Below are positions 11,201-21,600 of a stretch of 64,000 nucleotides of DNA, in pieces. Origin of the DNA: Phanerochaete sordida (Eukaryota; Basidiomycota; Agaricomycetes; Polyporales; Phanerochaetaceae); contig BPQB01000005.1 of NCBI GenBank assembly GCA_019973155.2, positions 806,001 through 870,000 of the forward strand. Reading direction: 5' to 3'. The translations under genes were made by a program, and so were the position numbers. Numbering within the stretch: the stretch's first letter is position 1; each line of letters begins with the position of its first letter. The notes under the pieces are model-generated. The model worked only from the letters and a program-made list of their open reading frames with translations. It made no database searches and was not told where the DNA came from.

Positions 11201-11419
11201 CGGGGGCGAACGTCTGAACACCTCATACTTACCTTGATGGCACAAGCCCCTTCACGTACCTGGGTTTGTGGGCCGTGGGGTCCTCTCATAGCACGGCGAC
11301 CTTGTCCTCAGGGGGACCCTGCGGTTTGTACGGGCTTCGGCTCGTGCACCGTCTCAATATTTCCCTGTCCTGCTTCGGCCCTCGGGCTGGGCAGGCCATT
11401 TTTTTCGACCCTCGGCCCT

Positions 11420-11434
11420 CCTAACCCTAACCCC
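11420..11434. repeat. Interstitial telomere-like repeat
   Basis: CCTAACCCTAACCCC contains about two and a half copies of CCCTAA, the complement of the fungal telomere unit TTAGGG. It sits inside a promoter-like intergenic region and is not near a chromosome end as far as the window shows. Confidence 0.6.
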
Positions 11435-11907
11435 AGCTTGATGTACAATAGCCAATGACAATTCGATATAATCATGCAACATATTCTGCGTCTGCGCGCG
11501 ACTGCCTCCTGGTTCATTCATCTACGGCGACCTACGGCATCGGAGGGCGATTTCTGTCATACATCTCAGGGTTGTGCACTGCTGCAAGGTCTTTGCTTAT
11601 GAATCTGCTGCTGGACTTGGGGCTTTGCAATGGGTGCTCCGTCGACACCCGCGCGCAACGGGCTGCTGCTGCTTAGTGACCAGCGTGGAGAAGCGTCCGG
11701 GGACCTGCGCCGAGCATCGATCAATGCATTCGACAAGCTGCGTGCGCAGGACGGGAGGACATGCCGTGCAATGCGCGGGAAAGGGAGGAGACACGGGCGC
11801 GATGTGCTTAGCAATCCACTCGGTCGCGTCATCGTGCGTATGCACCTAAAGACTGGGAACGATGTTATCAATCATGGGACTGCGACGCGGCCCTTCTGGG
11901 TATCACC

Positions 11908-11914
11908 TATATAA
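11908..11914 (+). promoter_or_regulatory. TATA box of the GST gene
   Basis: TATATAA directly abuts the first in-frame ATG (11914). If this is the working TATA box, transcription starts downstream of that ATG. Translation would then begin at 12004, which decides the start chosen for the GST. Confidence 0.5.
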
Positions 11915-12003
11915 TGCTCTCGCTCCTCCGCCACGCCTCTCGTCTCTCACCACCTCCACGCCTCGCTCGCACCACTCGCATCTCCCACCGCACGCTCTCA
12001 GCA

Positions 12004-12899
12004 ATGGCCGCCAACACAGACAAGCCCGTCGTGCTCTACACTGCGCCCACGCCCAACGGCTGGGTGCCCACCATCCTCCTCGAGGAGCTCAAGGCACGTC
12101 GCGCGCGCTTTGACGCGTCGCCGTCGCGATACTGACCATCTGGCTTCCAGGAGACCTATGGCTCCCCTGATTACGAGTGCGTGCTCATCCACGCGCATAC
12201 AGCCACCAGGCACTGACGCGTCCTGTCCAGCACCGTCTACATGAGCATCAGCGACGCGGACATCGGCAAGGTGCACAACCAGGTCAAGTCCGACTGGTTC
12301 CTCAAGATCTGCCCGAACGGCCGCATCCCCGCGCTCACGCACGAGGGCTTCCCCGTGTTCGAGACCTCCGCGATCCTCGTCTACCTCGCGCAGCGCTTCG
12401 ACACGAACAACACCTTCTCGCGCGACCCCGTCAAGGACCCGCACGGCTACAGCCAGGAGCTGCAGTGGCTCTTCTTCGCGGTGCGTCCCGCGCCCGCCCG
12501 CACCCCCGCTCGCGACTGACTGCGCTGCAGCACGGCGGCATCGGCCCCATGCAGGGCCAGGCGAACCACTTCAACCTGTACGCGCCCGAGAAGCTGTGAG
12601 TCCCTCCGCGCCCGTGCCGCGCGCACCGAGTGCTGACGCGCCGCAGCCCGTACGCGATCAACCGCTACCTGAACGAGTCGAAGCGGCTGTACGGCGTGCT
12701 CGAGGAGCACCTCAAGGGCCGCGAGTACATCCTCGGCTCGTATGGCATCGCGGACATCAAGATCTTCGGCTGGGCGCGCATCGCGGGCCGCACTGGCCTC
12801 AACATGGACGAGTTCCCGAACGTCCAGGCTTGGGTCAACCGCATCGAGCAGCGCCCTGCCGTCGCGAGGGGCATTGCCCTCTCCAAGAAGGCGGATTGA
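12004..12899 (+). CDS. Glutathione transferase, Ure2p-like class
   Basis: Cytosolic-type GST of 227 aa. Exons: 12004-12093, 12151-12176, 12231-12480, 12531-12595, 12647-12899. The N-terminal thioredoxin fold shows VVLYTAPTPNGWVPTILLEEL, then CPNGRIPAL (cis-Pro) and FETSAILVYLAQRFD (GSH-contact Glu-Thr/Ser). The helical C-terminal domain ends in a segment with DIKIFGWARI. Basidiomycetes carry many Ure2p-like GSTs that act in detoxification, including of wood compounds. Intron 1 (12094-12150) has a GC donor (AAG|GCACGT); the alternative GT donor at 12098 reads into a stop. An in-frame ATG at 11914 would add 30 Arg/Ser/His-rich residues resembling a mitochondrial presequence, but TATA placement argues against it. 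Confidence 0.9.
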
Positions 12900-13488
12900 C
12901 TGCCGAAGTCGGGCAAGCTTTGAGGTGTCAATTGTACAATAGAAAGAATAAATGGAGTACATCGACGATGTGACATCCTTCCGAGCCGGAGCGAAGGTGT
13001 AAGGACTCGCGTATAAGTAAGGAGGTCCGTGCAAGGTATTACGGTGGCCGCGGAACAGAGGAGGCCGCCTTGCTGCGTAGGATGTAGCAGATAAAGCTAG
13101 GCACTTCGAGGAGATGTGTCAGGAGGGCTGAGAGTTACAGAGTGTAAGGTGTTTTCGCTATATGCAGCGGCATCTCGCCGGCCTGCCCTGCGATTGCCGG
13201 CGAGGTTTGCGATGAACTTCGCTGCTGGAAACGTCTGAAAGTAGCCCGACCTTCGCAGCTAAAGATGATTCGTGATGCATGCTCTCTCACTAGTGCTTAT
13301 GAGATCGATGGCTAACAATCTCGGTCTGCGCTGCCTCGACGTGTCCTCGATGTGCCTGCGAGCGGGCGGCGAGAGGCTGCATATGGTGCAGAGCCATCGC
13401 CCGGGCGCCTCGTGCTGTCGTTGTGGCGCATCATGCACGTGACGCGTTCGCCTGCGAGATTCTCGGGCGCTACGCTTCGGCGCCCTGC
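12900..13488. other. Intergenic region before the release factor
   Basis: 589 bp. Holds the 3' end of the GST gene and the promoter of the release-factor gene. A minus-strand open frame of 350 codons starts here and continues through the release factor; its composition (Arg/Ala/His-rich) marks it as an antisense shadow. Confidence 0.5.
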
Positions 13489-15036
13489 ATGTTGCGGACT
13501 GCTCTTCGCCTTCGCGTCTGCCTGCCGCCCCCGCGAGCCCGCACCTTCCGGTGGTCCGCCACACCCCACGCCCAGCCCAGAGCTGATACCAAAGATAATG
13601 TCGCCGTCGCCCTCGAGAAGTCGCCCGTAGTGCAGGCGGTGCAGCGGCGGTTGCAGCAGCGGAGCGAGATGCAAGCGAAGGTGCGTTGAGCGTGCCTGTG
13701 TATTGAAGGCGTGAGTTGCTGAGGGCAGCGCAGGTGCAGCCAGATTCGAATACCGCAGAAGACAAGCAGACGTTGCAGCGCATACACGAGATGGAGCCGC
13801 TGCGCGCGGCCTGGGAGGAGTGGGAGAACACCCGAAACGTACGTGCCGTGTTCTGGTGCATTGTTCGAGCGCTCAGCAGCGCCCATAGTAGTTGCTCGCA
13901 GAGACGACGCGCCTCCTGCAGGACCCGGACCCGACGATGCAGGCGCTCGCGCAGGAGGAGCGCAGCGAGCTGCTCGCGCGGCTCGCGGGCCTCGCGGAGC
14001 GCACGTTCCCCGCGCTGCTCGTCCCGCCGTCGGCGACGGCGCACCTCGCGGCGATGCTCGAGCTCAAGGCGGGCGTCGGCGGCTCGGAGTCGTCGCTCTT
14101 CGCGGCGGAGGTGCTGCGCATGTACGTGCGCCTCGCGCAGGCGATGGGCTGGCACGCGAACATCGTCGCGAACAACGAGACGGACAACGGCGGGGTCAAG
14201 GACGCGGTGCTCGAGATCAAGGGCGAGCGCGCGTACGACCTGTTGAGGTGGGAGAGCGGCGTGCATCGCGTGCAGCGCGTGCCTGCGACCGAGTTCAATG
14301 GGAGGGTGCACACGAGCACGGTCGCCGTTCTGGTGGGTTACCTATCTTTCGGCTATCTATCTGCAACTTGTTGCTGATGTTCGCGCTCTAGGTCCTGCCT
14401 CTAGCCGAAGATAAGGGCTCTGAAGTAGACGAAGAACTATTCAAAATGGAGGAAGTCAAGGTGGAGGTTATGCGTTCAAGAGGTGCCGGCGGCCAGGTAC
14501 GTTCGGCTATCAACGCGGAATTCTGCAACTATCTGACCGGGCTGTATAGCATGTCAATAAAACAGAGTCTGCAGTGCGATTGACACATTTACCCACCGGC
14601 ATTACGGTATCCATGCAGGATGAGCGCAGTCAGCATCAGGTGCGCATGGCCTTGTCACGAACCCTGGAAATGTTTACGACCGCGATTACAGAATCGGCGT
14701 CGCGCATTCCAAGTCTTGCGAGCCCGACTCATGGACCGCAAGCTGATTGAGGACGTGAAGAATCGCCGGGACGTGCGCCGCAACCTCGTGAGCAGCGCAG
14801 ATAGAAGCGAGAAGATCAGGACGTACAACTTCCCGCAGGTACGGCCGTTGTCCTTATCTCTTATCGAGCATATTTTTGAAACGGTTGCACAGGACAGGGT
14901 GACGGACCACCGAATTGGTCTTTCTCTCATGAACGTGGAGGCGGTTATGGAAGGGGAAGGCCTGCGGGATTTCCTTGACGAGCTAGCCAAGAAACACCAG
15001 GACGACCTGCTAGAGGAGGCGTTCGTTGCATCCTAG
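13489..15036 (+). CDS. MRF1: Mitochondrial peptide chain release factor 1
   Basis: Class I release factor for mitochondrial translation, 407 aa. Exons: 13489-13680, 13734-13838, 13892-14332, 14392-14496, 14550-14639, 14692-14838, 14893-15036, all joined at phase 0. The first 40 residues are Arg/Ala-rich without acids ([19 protein letters not shown]), a typical matrix-targeting presequence. The core has [32 protein letters not shown] and RGAGGQ, whose GGQ (residues 279-281) triggers peptidyl-tRNA hydrolysis. The order and length match MTRF1/RF1 rather than the short ICT1-type hydrolases. Exon 3 is very GC-rich. Confidence 0.93.
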
Positions 15037-15274
15037 ACATAGAGCCGTATTTTAATGCGATGTTGGCCTCACACGACCTGCTGTGCTCGTGTGCCGTGCT
15101 TGTGCAGGGCAGGAAACCCTTGGGAGACAATTGGCTGGCGCTGATCCCGATCGCGATCTCGCACTTATCTTTTGTTTGGCGCCGGAGGGCAGCGCAGGGC
15201 CTCCGCTCCGGCCTGCGAGGTCGTCTCTGTGCTCACTGCCATCTCACGCCTCGTCGACGCCTCTCACAGCGACG

Positions 15275-17198
15275 ATGGCCCTCCTCTCGTCTCTCAGCGA
15301 TCTCCTCGGCTATGCGTCCATCGGCTGCTGGCTCGGTGCCCAGTTCCCGTGAGTCTCTTTCGCTTCACGTTTGACCCGAGTCATCTCCGGAAACTTGGTG
15401 CCCACGGGTCGCGATGACCCTCCTCTTGCGACACTCGCGCCATCCCTGCTGCAACCGTACTCATGTGATCGCTGTCCAGACAGGTCCTCGAGAACCACCG
15501 CCGACGTTCAGTAGACGGCCTCGCATGGCCCTTCCTGCTCAATTGGTTGCTCGGTGAGGCGCCTACCCCGGTTCTCGTCCTGCTCATCATCCCAACTCAA
15601 CTTGATTGACCAGGCGACATGTCCAACCTCGTGGGCTGTATATTGACGCATCAGCTGCCCTTCCAGGTGCGCCGCTGTCTTCTCCATACACTTCGGACTG
15701 AATGAACCAGGCATCCCGCAGACCTACCTCGCCATCTACTTCTGCTTCGTCGACTGCACGCTCGTCGGCCAATACCTATACTACCGCCACACCGCGAAGC
15801 CGCGCCCTGCGCTCACAACTCGGTCCCGCGCAGCGTCCGCCGCAACGATCGGGCGGGGCGAACACGCACCCACGCACTACCGCGCGCTTTCCCACGTCGC
15901 GGCGAACGTAGCGGCCGCCGCGGCGCTCGCCGCGCAGCAGGAGGAGCAGGCGCGCTGGCGGCCCGCGCACAGCGTCGAGTCACGGCACACGGTGCTCTCC
16001 GCGGGCACGGGCGAGACCGACGACGAGGTCGACGAGGCCGCGCTCGCGCGCCTCGCGGACAGCTTCCACTCCGACGGCGGGCGCAGCACGCGCAAGAAGG
16101 TCTCGTGGAGCCGCGAGCGCGGCGGGAGCATCGGGCGCGGCGCGCACCCGCCCGCGCTCTCGCCCATCGCGCGCCCCGTGTCGGCCATCTTCCCCGGCGC
16201 GCCCGAGGAGGACGCGCTCGACCGCGGCAGGCCCGCGACGCGCGAGGTGCAGCTCGACGAGACGCAGCACGAGTGGGCGGTCGAGTCGTCGCGGCGGAGG
16301 AGTTCGCGGGCGAGCAGGAAGGGCGCGGGCATGGTGTTTCTGGGGGCGTGGGCACTGTTTGGCGTGGGGACGTTGGTGGGGAGCAGGCGCGGGCTCGCAA
16401 CCGAGAATGCTATCCGCATCGGTCGTGTCCTCACGAACATTCCAACGCCCGTACCAATCCAAAGCGTGGCGAATCGAGCCTATAGTGGAAGTGCAAATAC
16501 CTTGGATGGGACTCTAGCCGAAGAAACACCCGCGCCGCCACTCGATACCCCCATCTCGTTCGACAACCTCCAATTCGAGCAGCCCATCTCATCGACCCGT
16601 GCAGACGACCCAGACGACAACCACGACGCCCCTAGTACAGACTACGTCATCGGCCGCATCTCAGCTTGGATATGCACTACACTCTACCTCACCTCTCGAT
16701 TACCTCAGATATGGAAGAACGTGAGTGCCGGGCCCTTTGATGCATGCATGCGGTTGCTGATGGGCCTCCCTTGACAGTATGCTAGAAAATCAGTAGACGG
16801 CCTCTCTATCTCGCTCTTTGTGTTCGCTTTCCTGGGCAACCTCCTCTACGTGTCCTCCATCCTCTCTTCCCCCAACTTGGCGCTTCCAGAACCTGAGGCA
16901 GCCGCTTTTCTTAAGGAGAGCGTACCGTGCGTACTCTGACGTCATATGCATAGCTCGCCTCTAACATCTGACGTCGCACTCGCGTAGATACCTCCTTGGA
17001 AGTGGCGGCACCCTTATGTTCGACATCACAATTGTCATCCAGTCGTTCCTCTACAAGCCGAAGAGCGCGCGAGGCCGGCGAATGTCACGAAGTATGGCTG
17101 AGGAAGAGGAGGGGTTGCTCGCGACGGGCGCGGACGATCCCGTTACCCCTTCCCGGCGGCGCATGCCCAACTCGAGCACGACCGAACGGGGAGAGTAG
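15275..17198 (+). CDS. PQ-loop vacuolar amino-acid transporter (YPQ/PQLC2-like)
   Basis: Seven-TM PQ-loop protein of 519 aa, related to yeast Ypq1-3/Rtc2 exporters of basic amino acids from the vacuole. Exons: 15275-15348, 15480-15553, 15614-15666, 15722-16720, 16778-16926, 16988-17198. The two PQ motifs are present: PQVLENHRRRSVDGLAWPF (from residue 25) and PQIWKNYARKSVDGLSI (from residue 395). Between TM3 and TM4 lies a cytosolic insert of over 200 residues rich in Ala, Arg, Glu and Ser. This insert is typical of fungal members but very GC-rich here. The C-terminus is charged (MAEEEEGLLATG). It is convergent with nothing; the DUF7918 gene follows on the same strand after 223 bp. Confidence 0.85.
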
Positions 17199-17421
17199 AT
17201 TCGCGTCATGGACTTCATCGCTTTGCATCATCTGTCATCGTCATGTGCTTTCTCGCATCGCAACCTATTTATCGGCCTCTGTGTGTAGCATTAGAATGTT
17301 TACGATAGTACTCATAATCGGACTGTCCAGGGTTCTGACCTCTGGAACACAAGTGTGCTGCGCGGATGTCGCTGAGTGGCTCTCCGGCGCTTGCTCCAAC
17401 TCGAACTTTGCTGTTGCCACC

Positions 17422-18584
17422 ATGGCGATCGAGTTTCTGGGCTTCACTGTCTGGATAGACTGCGAAGACAAGGAGCTACCAGAATATGAGGTACAAGTAG
17501 AAGACGAGAACACCGTCAGCTGCTACATTGCCAGCGAAGTCGGCAAGGTTCGTCCGTTTCGAGAGCGCCACACCATGACGACGCCTCACGCCGGGCGCAC
17601 AGGAATTCAAAATAGGCTGGATAAACAAGTCACCTCTGGCCCAGTGCGTCGTCGCGTGCTACATGGACGGGCGACCCGTCGGCGGCAAGCCCAGTGCGCG
17701 CACGCAGGCCGGCGGCATCGACGGGGTCTACACCGCCGCGGGCACAATGCGGCCGTTCAAGTTCTCGCCCGTGGTCACGACCGGTGCGCCCGTCCTCTCT
17801 TCCCTGAGCCGCATCGCATCCGCGGGCTCACAGCGCTGCGCGACTCTGCAGACGATGACGACATCGCGGATCCTGACGGCGTGGACCCCGACCTCGGCAG
17901 CCTGCAGATCGAGGTGCACCGCGTCGCGGGCCGCGGCGACGCGGGTCTGCGCGCGGACCACGCGCAGAACCAGGCCCGTGGCCGCGTACTCGACATCGGG
18001 CCGGTGCACGAGCGCAGCAAGAAGCTCGGCGCGCACCATGTCGCGTAAGACCGCCTCTGCCTTTGCTGCGCGGGACGTGGCGTGCTGATGACGGCTGCAG
18101 ACTCGGGGACGCGGTGCACAGACCCGACGGGCGGCGCCCGCAGTTCCTCGCGCCGACGTATGCGCCGAATCTGGGGCCCTACGCGGTGTTCAGGTTCTTG
18201 TACCGACCGAGAGGCACGTCTGGCGGTGCGCTGCGGTGTCGTTTGATGTGTTGACGGGCCGGTATTCTAGAGATACTCTTGGCGCGAGGGTTTATGCCGC
18301 CTCCAGTGGACGATGGGCCAAAGCCCGTTGTGAAATCGGAGCCGCGAGAAGCGGAGCCAGGTCCCAGTCAACCGCGCTCAAGCAGAGGAGCGGGGCGAAA
18401 TACACGACAATCGCAAGAAACTGCTGGCCGGCCTCGGTCTCAAATTATCAAGGTAGAACCGAAGGAGCACACGTTGACCGCTGGCGAGCGAAGAAAGGTC
18501 AAAAGACGCCGGACGCGCTCGAAGCAGAAGCAGGAAGACAATACTCATGTTGAACAGGAAGCACTGAGCGAGGAGGGCGCATAG
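17422..18584 (+). CDS. DUF7918 domain protein with SUMO-consensus tail
   Basis: Member of a family abundant in agaricomycetes and of unknown function, 308 aa. Exons: 17422-17547, 17603-17783, 17852-18044, 18101-18213, 18271-18584. The domain (residues about 1-215) starts FLGFTVWIDCEDKELPEY and includes FKIGWINKSPLAQC, TMRPFKFSPVV, GPVHERSKKLG and YAVFRFLYRPREILLARGFM. The tail has two sumoylation-type motifs, VKSE (Lys226) and IKVE (Lys265), then a basic cluster RRKVKRRRTRSKQK that looks like a nuclear signal. Intron 4 (18214-18270) has a GC donor (GAG|GCACGT); only this junction keeps both the YRPRE domain end and the tail in frame. Nuclear location is inferred. Confidence 0.78.
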
Positions 18585-18688
18585 TCCGGGTGTAGCGTGT
18601 GCGCAATCTTGTACAACACTGTCTCGTATGACATAGTATAAACACAGAATATACAGGGATCTGTGGTAGCGCAGGGCAACAGTGCATT

Positions 18689-21600
18689 TTAAGGGACAGA
18701 AATGTAGTTGTAACGCATAGAGCTAGGCGATTGGGTGATAGGAGTTCCCGCGAGGGACTCTGGACAGTCGCACCCGCAGCCAGTAGCGCACAGAGGGTCC
18801 TGTCGGGTCCGCCAGCATCGCACATGGCTCGCATGCAAACAGACTAGGCACGTATGGGACAAGCCTGGGATACTGTTAGATTCGGTGATGGTACGAGAAA
18901 TATGCTGGTACACACCTCGAACCGGGAGACGGCAGATGGAGCATGATTCTATCTTCAGCCGACCCCCGCACGATGAGCAGTACTCAACGCTGGGCTCGTT
19001 TATCTGCGAACAGATGGCGCATGTCCGCGCGATGCCTGTGCTACGGTAAGCAATGTGTGAAAATCAACGGATTGGCGGCGAACCTAGCGGGCTAGAGTTC
19101 AACATGTTGGCCATAGACGGATGCGACGCGTCGAGAGCCGACATGAGCTCGAGACGCGCGGATTCGAGGAGCTCGGCGCGCTTCTGCGGGAGCTCCCAGG
19201 CCAGCAGCATCTCCGCGTAGGCCCAGATGTGCACCTCCAGCTGGCGTCGCAAGGGAGGCTTTAGTCTGTACATGAACCGCTGTGACTTCATGGAAGGGAA
19301 TATCTCGACCGTGATGCGCTTTTTGTCGGGCTGCGAGCTGCTGCTAACGACTTGTGAGAACGTCGGTCGTCGGCCTCGTCGACCGGATGAGGAGAATGAC
19401 AGCGTGGTGTTCCGTGGGGAAGACAGGTCCGTAGTTTCTGACCACGACTTCGTGGTGTCTGTCCATGACTTGGACGTTGTTTGCTGCGTGGGAGAGTCAC
19501 GCTTGAATTCCCTCGTAAGAGGTGACTGAGGAGAATAGTGTGCTCTGGGAAAAGGAGTTGGTACACCGCTCTTCGACGCTACAGGGCCAGTGTCAGCGCA
19601 TGCTATGCACGAGGGTATAATGTCATATACCTGTGATGAGCTTCCTCATGCTCGTCGGATTGAACAGGCTTGACCAGGAGCCCCTCGAAGAAGAAGGTGA
19701 CGACAGCGGCGGTGCTACGAGATTTCCGGTGATTGGCGAAGGGCTGTGGCGACCCCAAATTTGGGACAAAGGGCTCTGTCGCATTTGCGAATTGCGCTTG
19801 AAGCTGAAGTAGTCCTGATGCGCGGTACGAGCTATTGGTGACGGCGTCACCATCGTCGCTGTGTAGAGACAAAAGAGTTAACGATAATCGCCTCGGATGC
19901 TGGTGGGGCACTTACGGGTTTCTACCGCAAGGCGAAGCAGGATTACGGAGAGCATTGCCAGCATCTGTATGTCCTTTGCCGCACAAAGCTCTTCGTACCT
20001 ACAAAAAATCCTCAGCTAACCTGGACGGGGCTCCTCAGTGACTTCAGCGTGACTCACAGCTTTTCCATCATGGTCACGGTCAGAGGATTCCGAGCGGTGT
20101 ATAGCGAATTTTGGTCAGATGGTCCTACCCCAGGCTTCTGAATATCACCGGCCAGCACTTGAAAGATGCCGAACAGCCGTTCGTGATCCAACCGTCCGTG
20201 AAACTTGGCAATCTCCACGTTCGTCCTGCATGCAGCTACCGCATCGTCAGAGGGGAAGACATAATCCCTTGCCACGGCGATGTCGATGCCGCATAGCGTA
20301 GAAGCGTCCTTGATGTACACAGTACTCCTCCTGTTCGGCAGTAGCGAATAGTTATTTGCAGCATCCTCAGACGGCTTTGAGTGCTCCGATACGCGTCTCA
20401 TCTTCTGCACTGGCGGGCCGGAGAAGGTGAAGAGATTAGACATGATGCGCAAGATGCTGTTGGCGTTTTCTGCTCGCTTCATATCGACCGATTCAACTTC
20501 GCGGTCGTTCGCTGCGACTGCAAGACGGCGCATGGCGTCCGAAAGGAGGATCGGAGACCAGAAGAGTCTTGGCGCCGCTTCACCTGGGGGTGCAGGAGAT
20601 GGCGATGTGGAAACATCCCTACCAAGATTCTTCACTATGCGAGGCGGTGCACGGAAGAAACATACAAGCTCTCCTGGAACGGATTCAGACATGTAGGTAG
20701 CACGCGACAGATACTGCGCCCTTACCGTTGGGTCCAAAGACGCCTTGCGACGTTCGGGGTTCCGCGAGGTTCTTGTCTGAGCGAAGTAAAGAGGTAGTTC
20801 CCTCTTTCAATCGCCTAGGGATGATTCCAAATTCGTCTTCTGACGAAGACTCGGAGTCTAGCGAAGGGGCTCGACTGCTTGTGTCCTCGTCACCGAAGAG
20901 GAGGAACCTGAGGCAAGACTCCAAACAAGGTCGCTCTTGCTCTCGAATAGCGCGCAAGCGGCGGAGAATGTGGACCCTAGTCTTCATGGATATCAATGGG
21001 TTACGCTCCAAATCGACTTGTGGAGTGCCACCAGGGTGGCTTGATTGGGGGTAATCCTTCGGGAACGTGAAGGATATGCGAATGAAAACAGACATGCCGT
21101 CCCCCCAAGGCCCATGTAGACCAAATGTGCACACGCGTCGCTTATTTAATTCGGCCTGAACCCAGGTAAGAGGGACTGACGTGATGAAAGTATACAAAGA
21201 CGTGCCTTCTCAAGCTTGACTTTAGACGCACTAAGTCGGCTGATCACGGATGTAATCCTGTGAGTAATTGTCAGTTTGACCGATGAAATGGTTATAGCAA
21301 TATCAAGCTCACTCCTCCTGCAGTGACTGGTTCGCGTCGACTTCTCGACGACCTTCCTCTCCGCGGTCTCTGCTTGTGCTCTTCGCCTTATAGTCTAAGT
21401 AGGACATCGAAGGGTCTACAACAGACGGCGGGCGAGATCTTGAGTTCAGGCGAGATGCATTCCCGCTATCTGCGCCACTGGGTGGCCCAGAGCTTGTATC
21501 TCTCTTGTTTCCAACCTTGACCGAGGATAGCCAGGCGTAGGCGGTAATCTGAGCCGAGCGACCTCCTACGTATCCACGACTCATAGTTTCCGATCTTTCT

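Larger units (their letters stand above)
10945..12003. other. 1.06 kb intergenic region with two TATA boxes
   Basis: Between the transporter and the glutathione transferase. It holds an orphan TATA box near 11192, a short telomere-like repeat at 11420-11434 and the GST TATA box at 11908. A 73-codon ATG frame at 11237-11458 follows the first TATA box, but it has no family resemblance and I do not call it a gene. Confidence 0.5.

Noticed and set aside
13259..14311. 350-codon open frame on the minus strand
   Set aside because: It lies antisense to release factor exons with conserved sequence, and its Arg/Ala/His-rich composition is a GC-bias shadow.
15813..16462. Long minus-strand open frames opposite the PQ-loop gene
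   Set aside because: Arg/Pro/Ala-rich reverse reading of a GC-rich exon; the plus-strand frame carries the two PQ motifs and splices cleanly.
5009..18584. Biosynthetic or lignocellulose gene cluster around the transporter and GST
   Set aside because: The intervening genes are unrelated housekeeping functions; there is no core synthase, P450 or pathway regulator.
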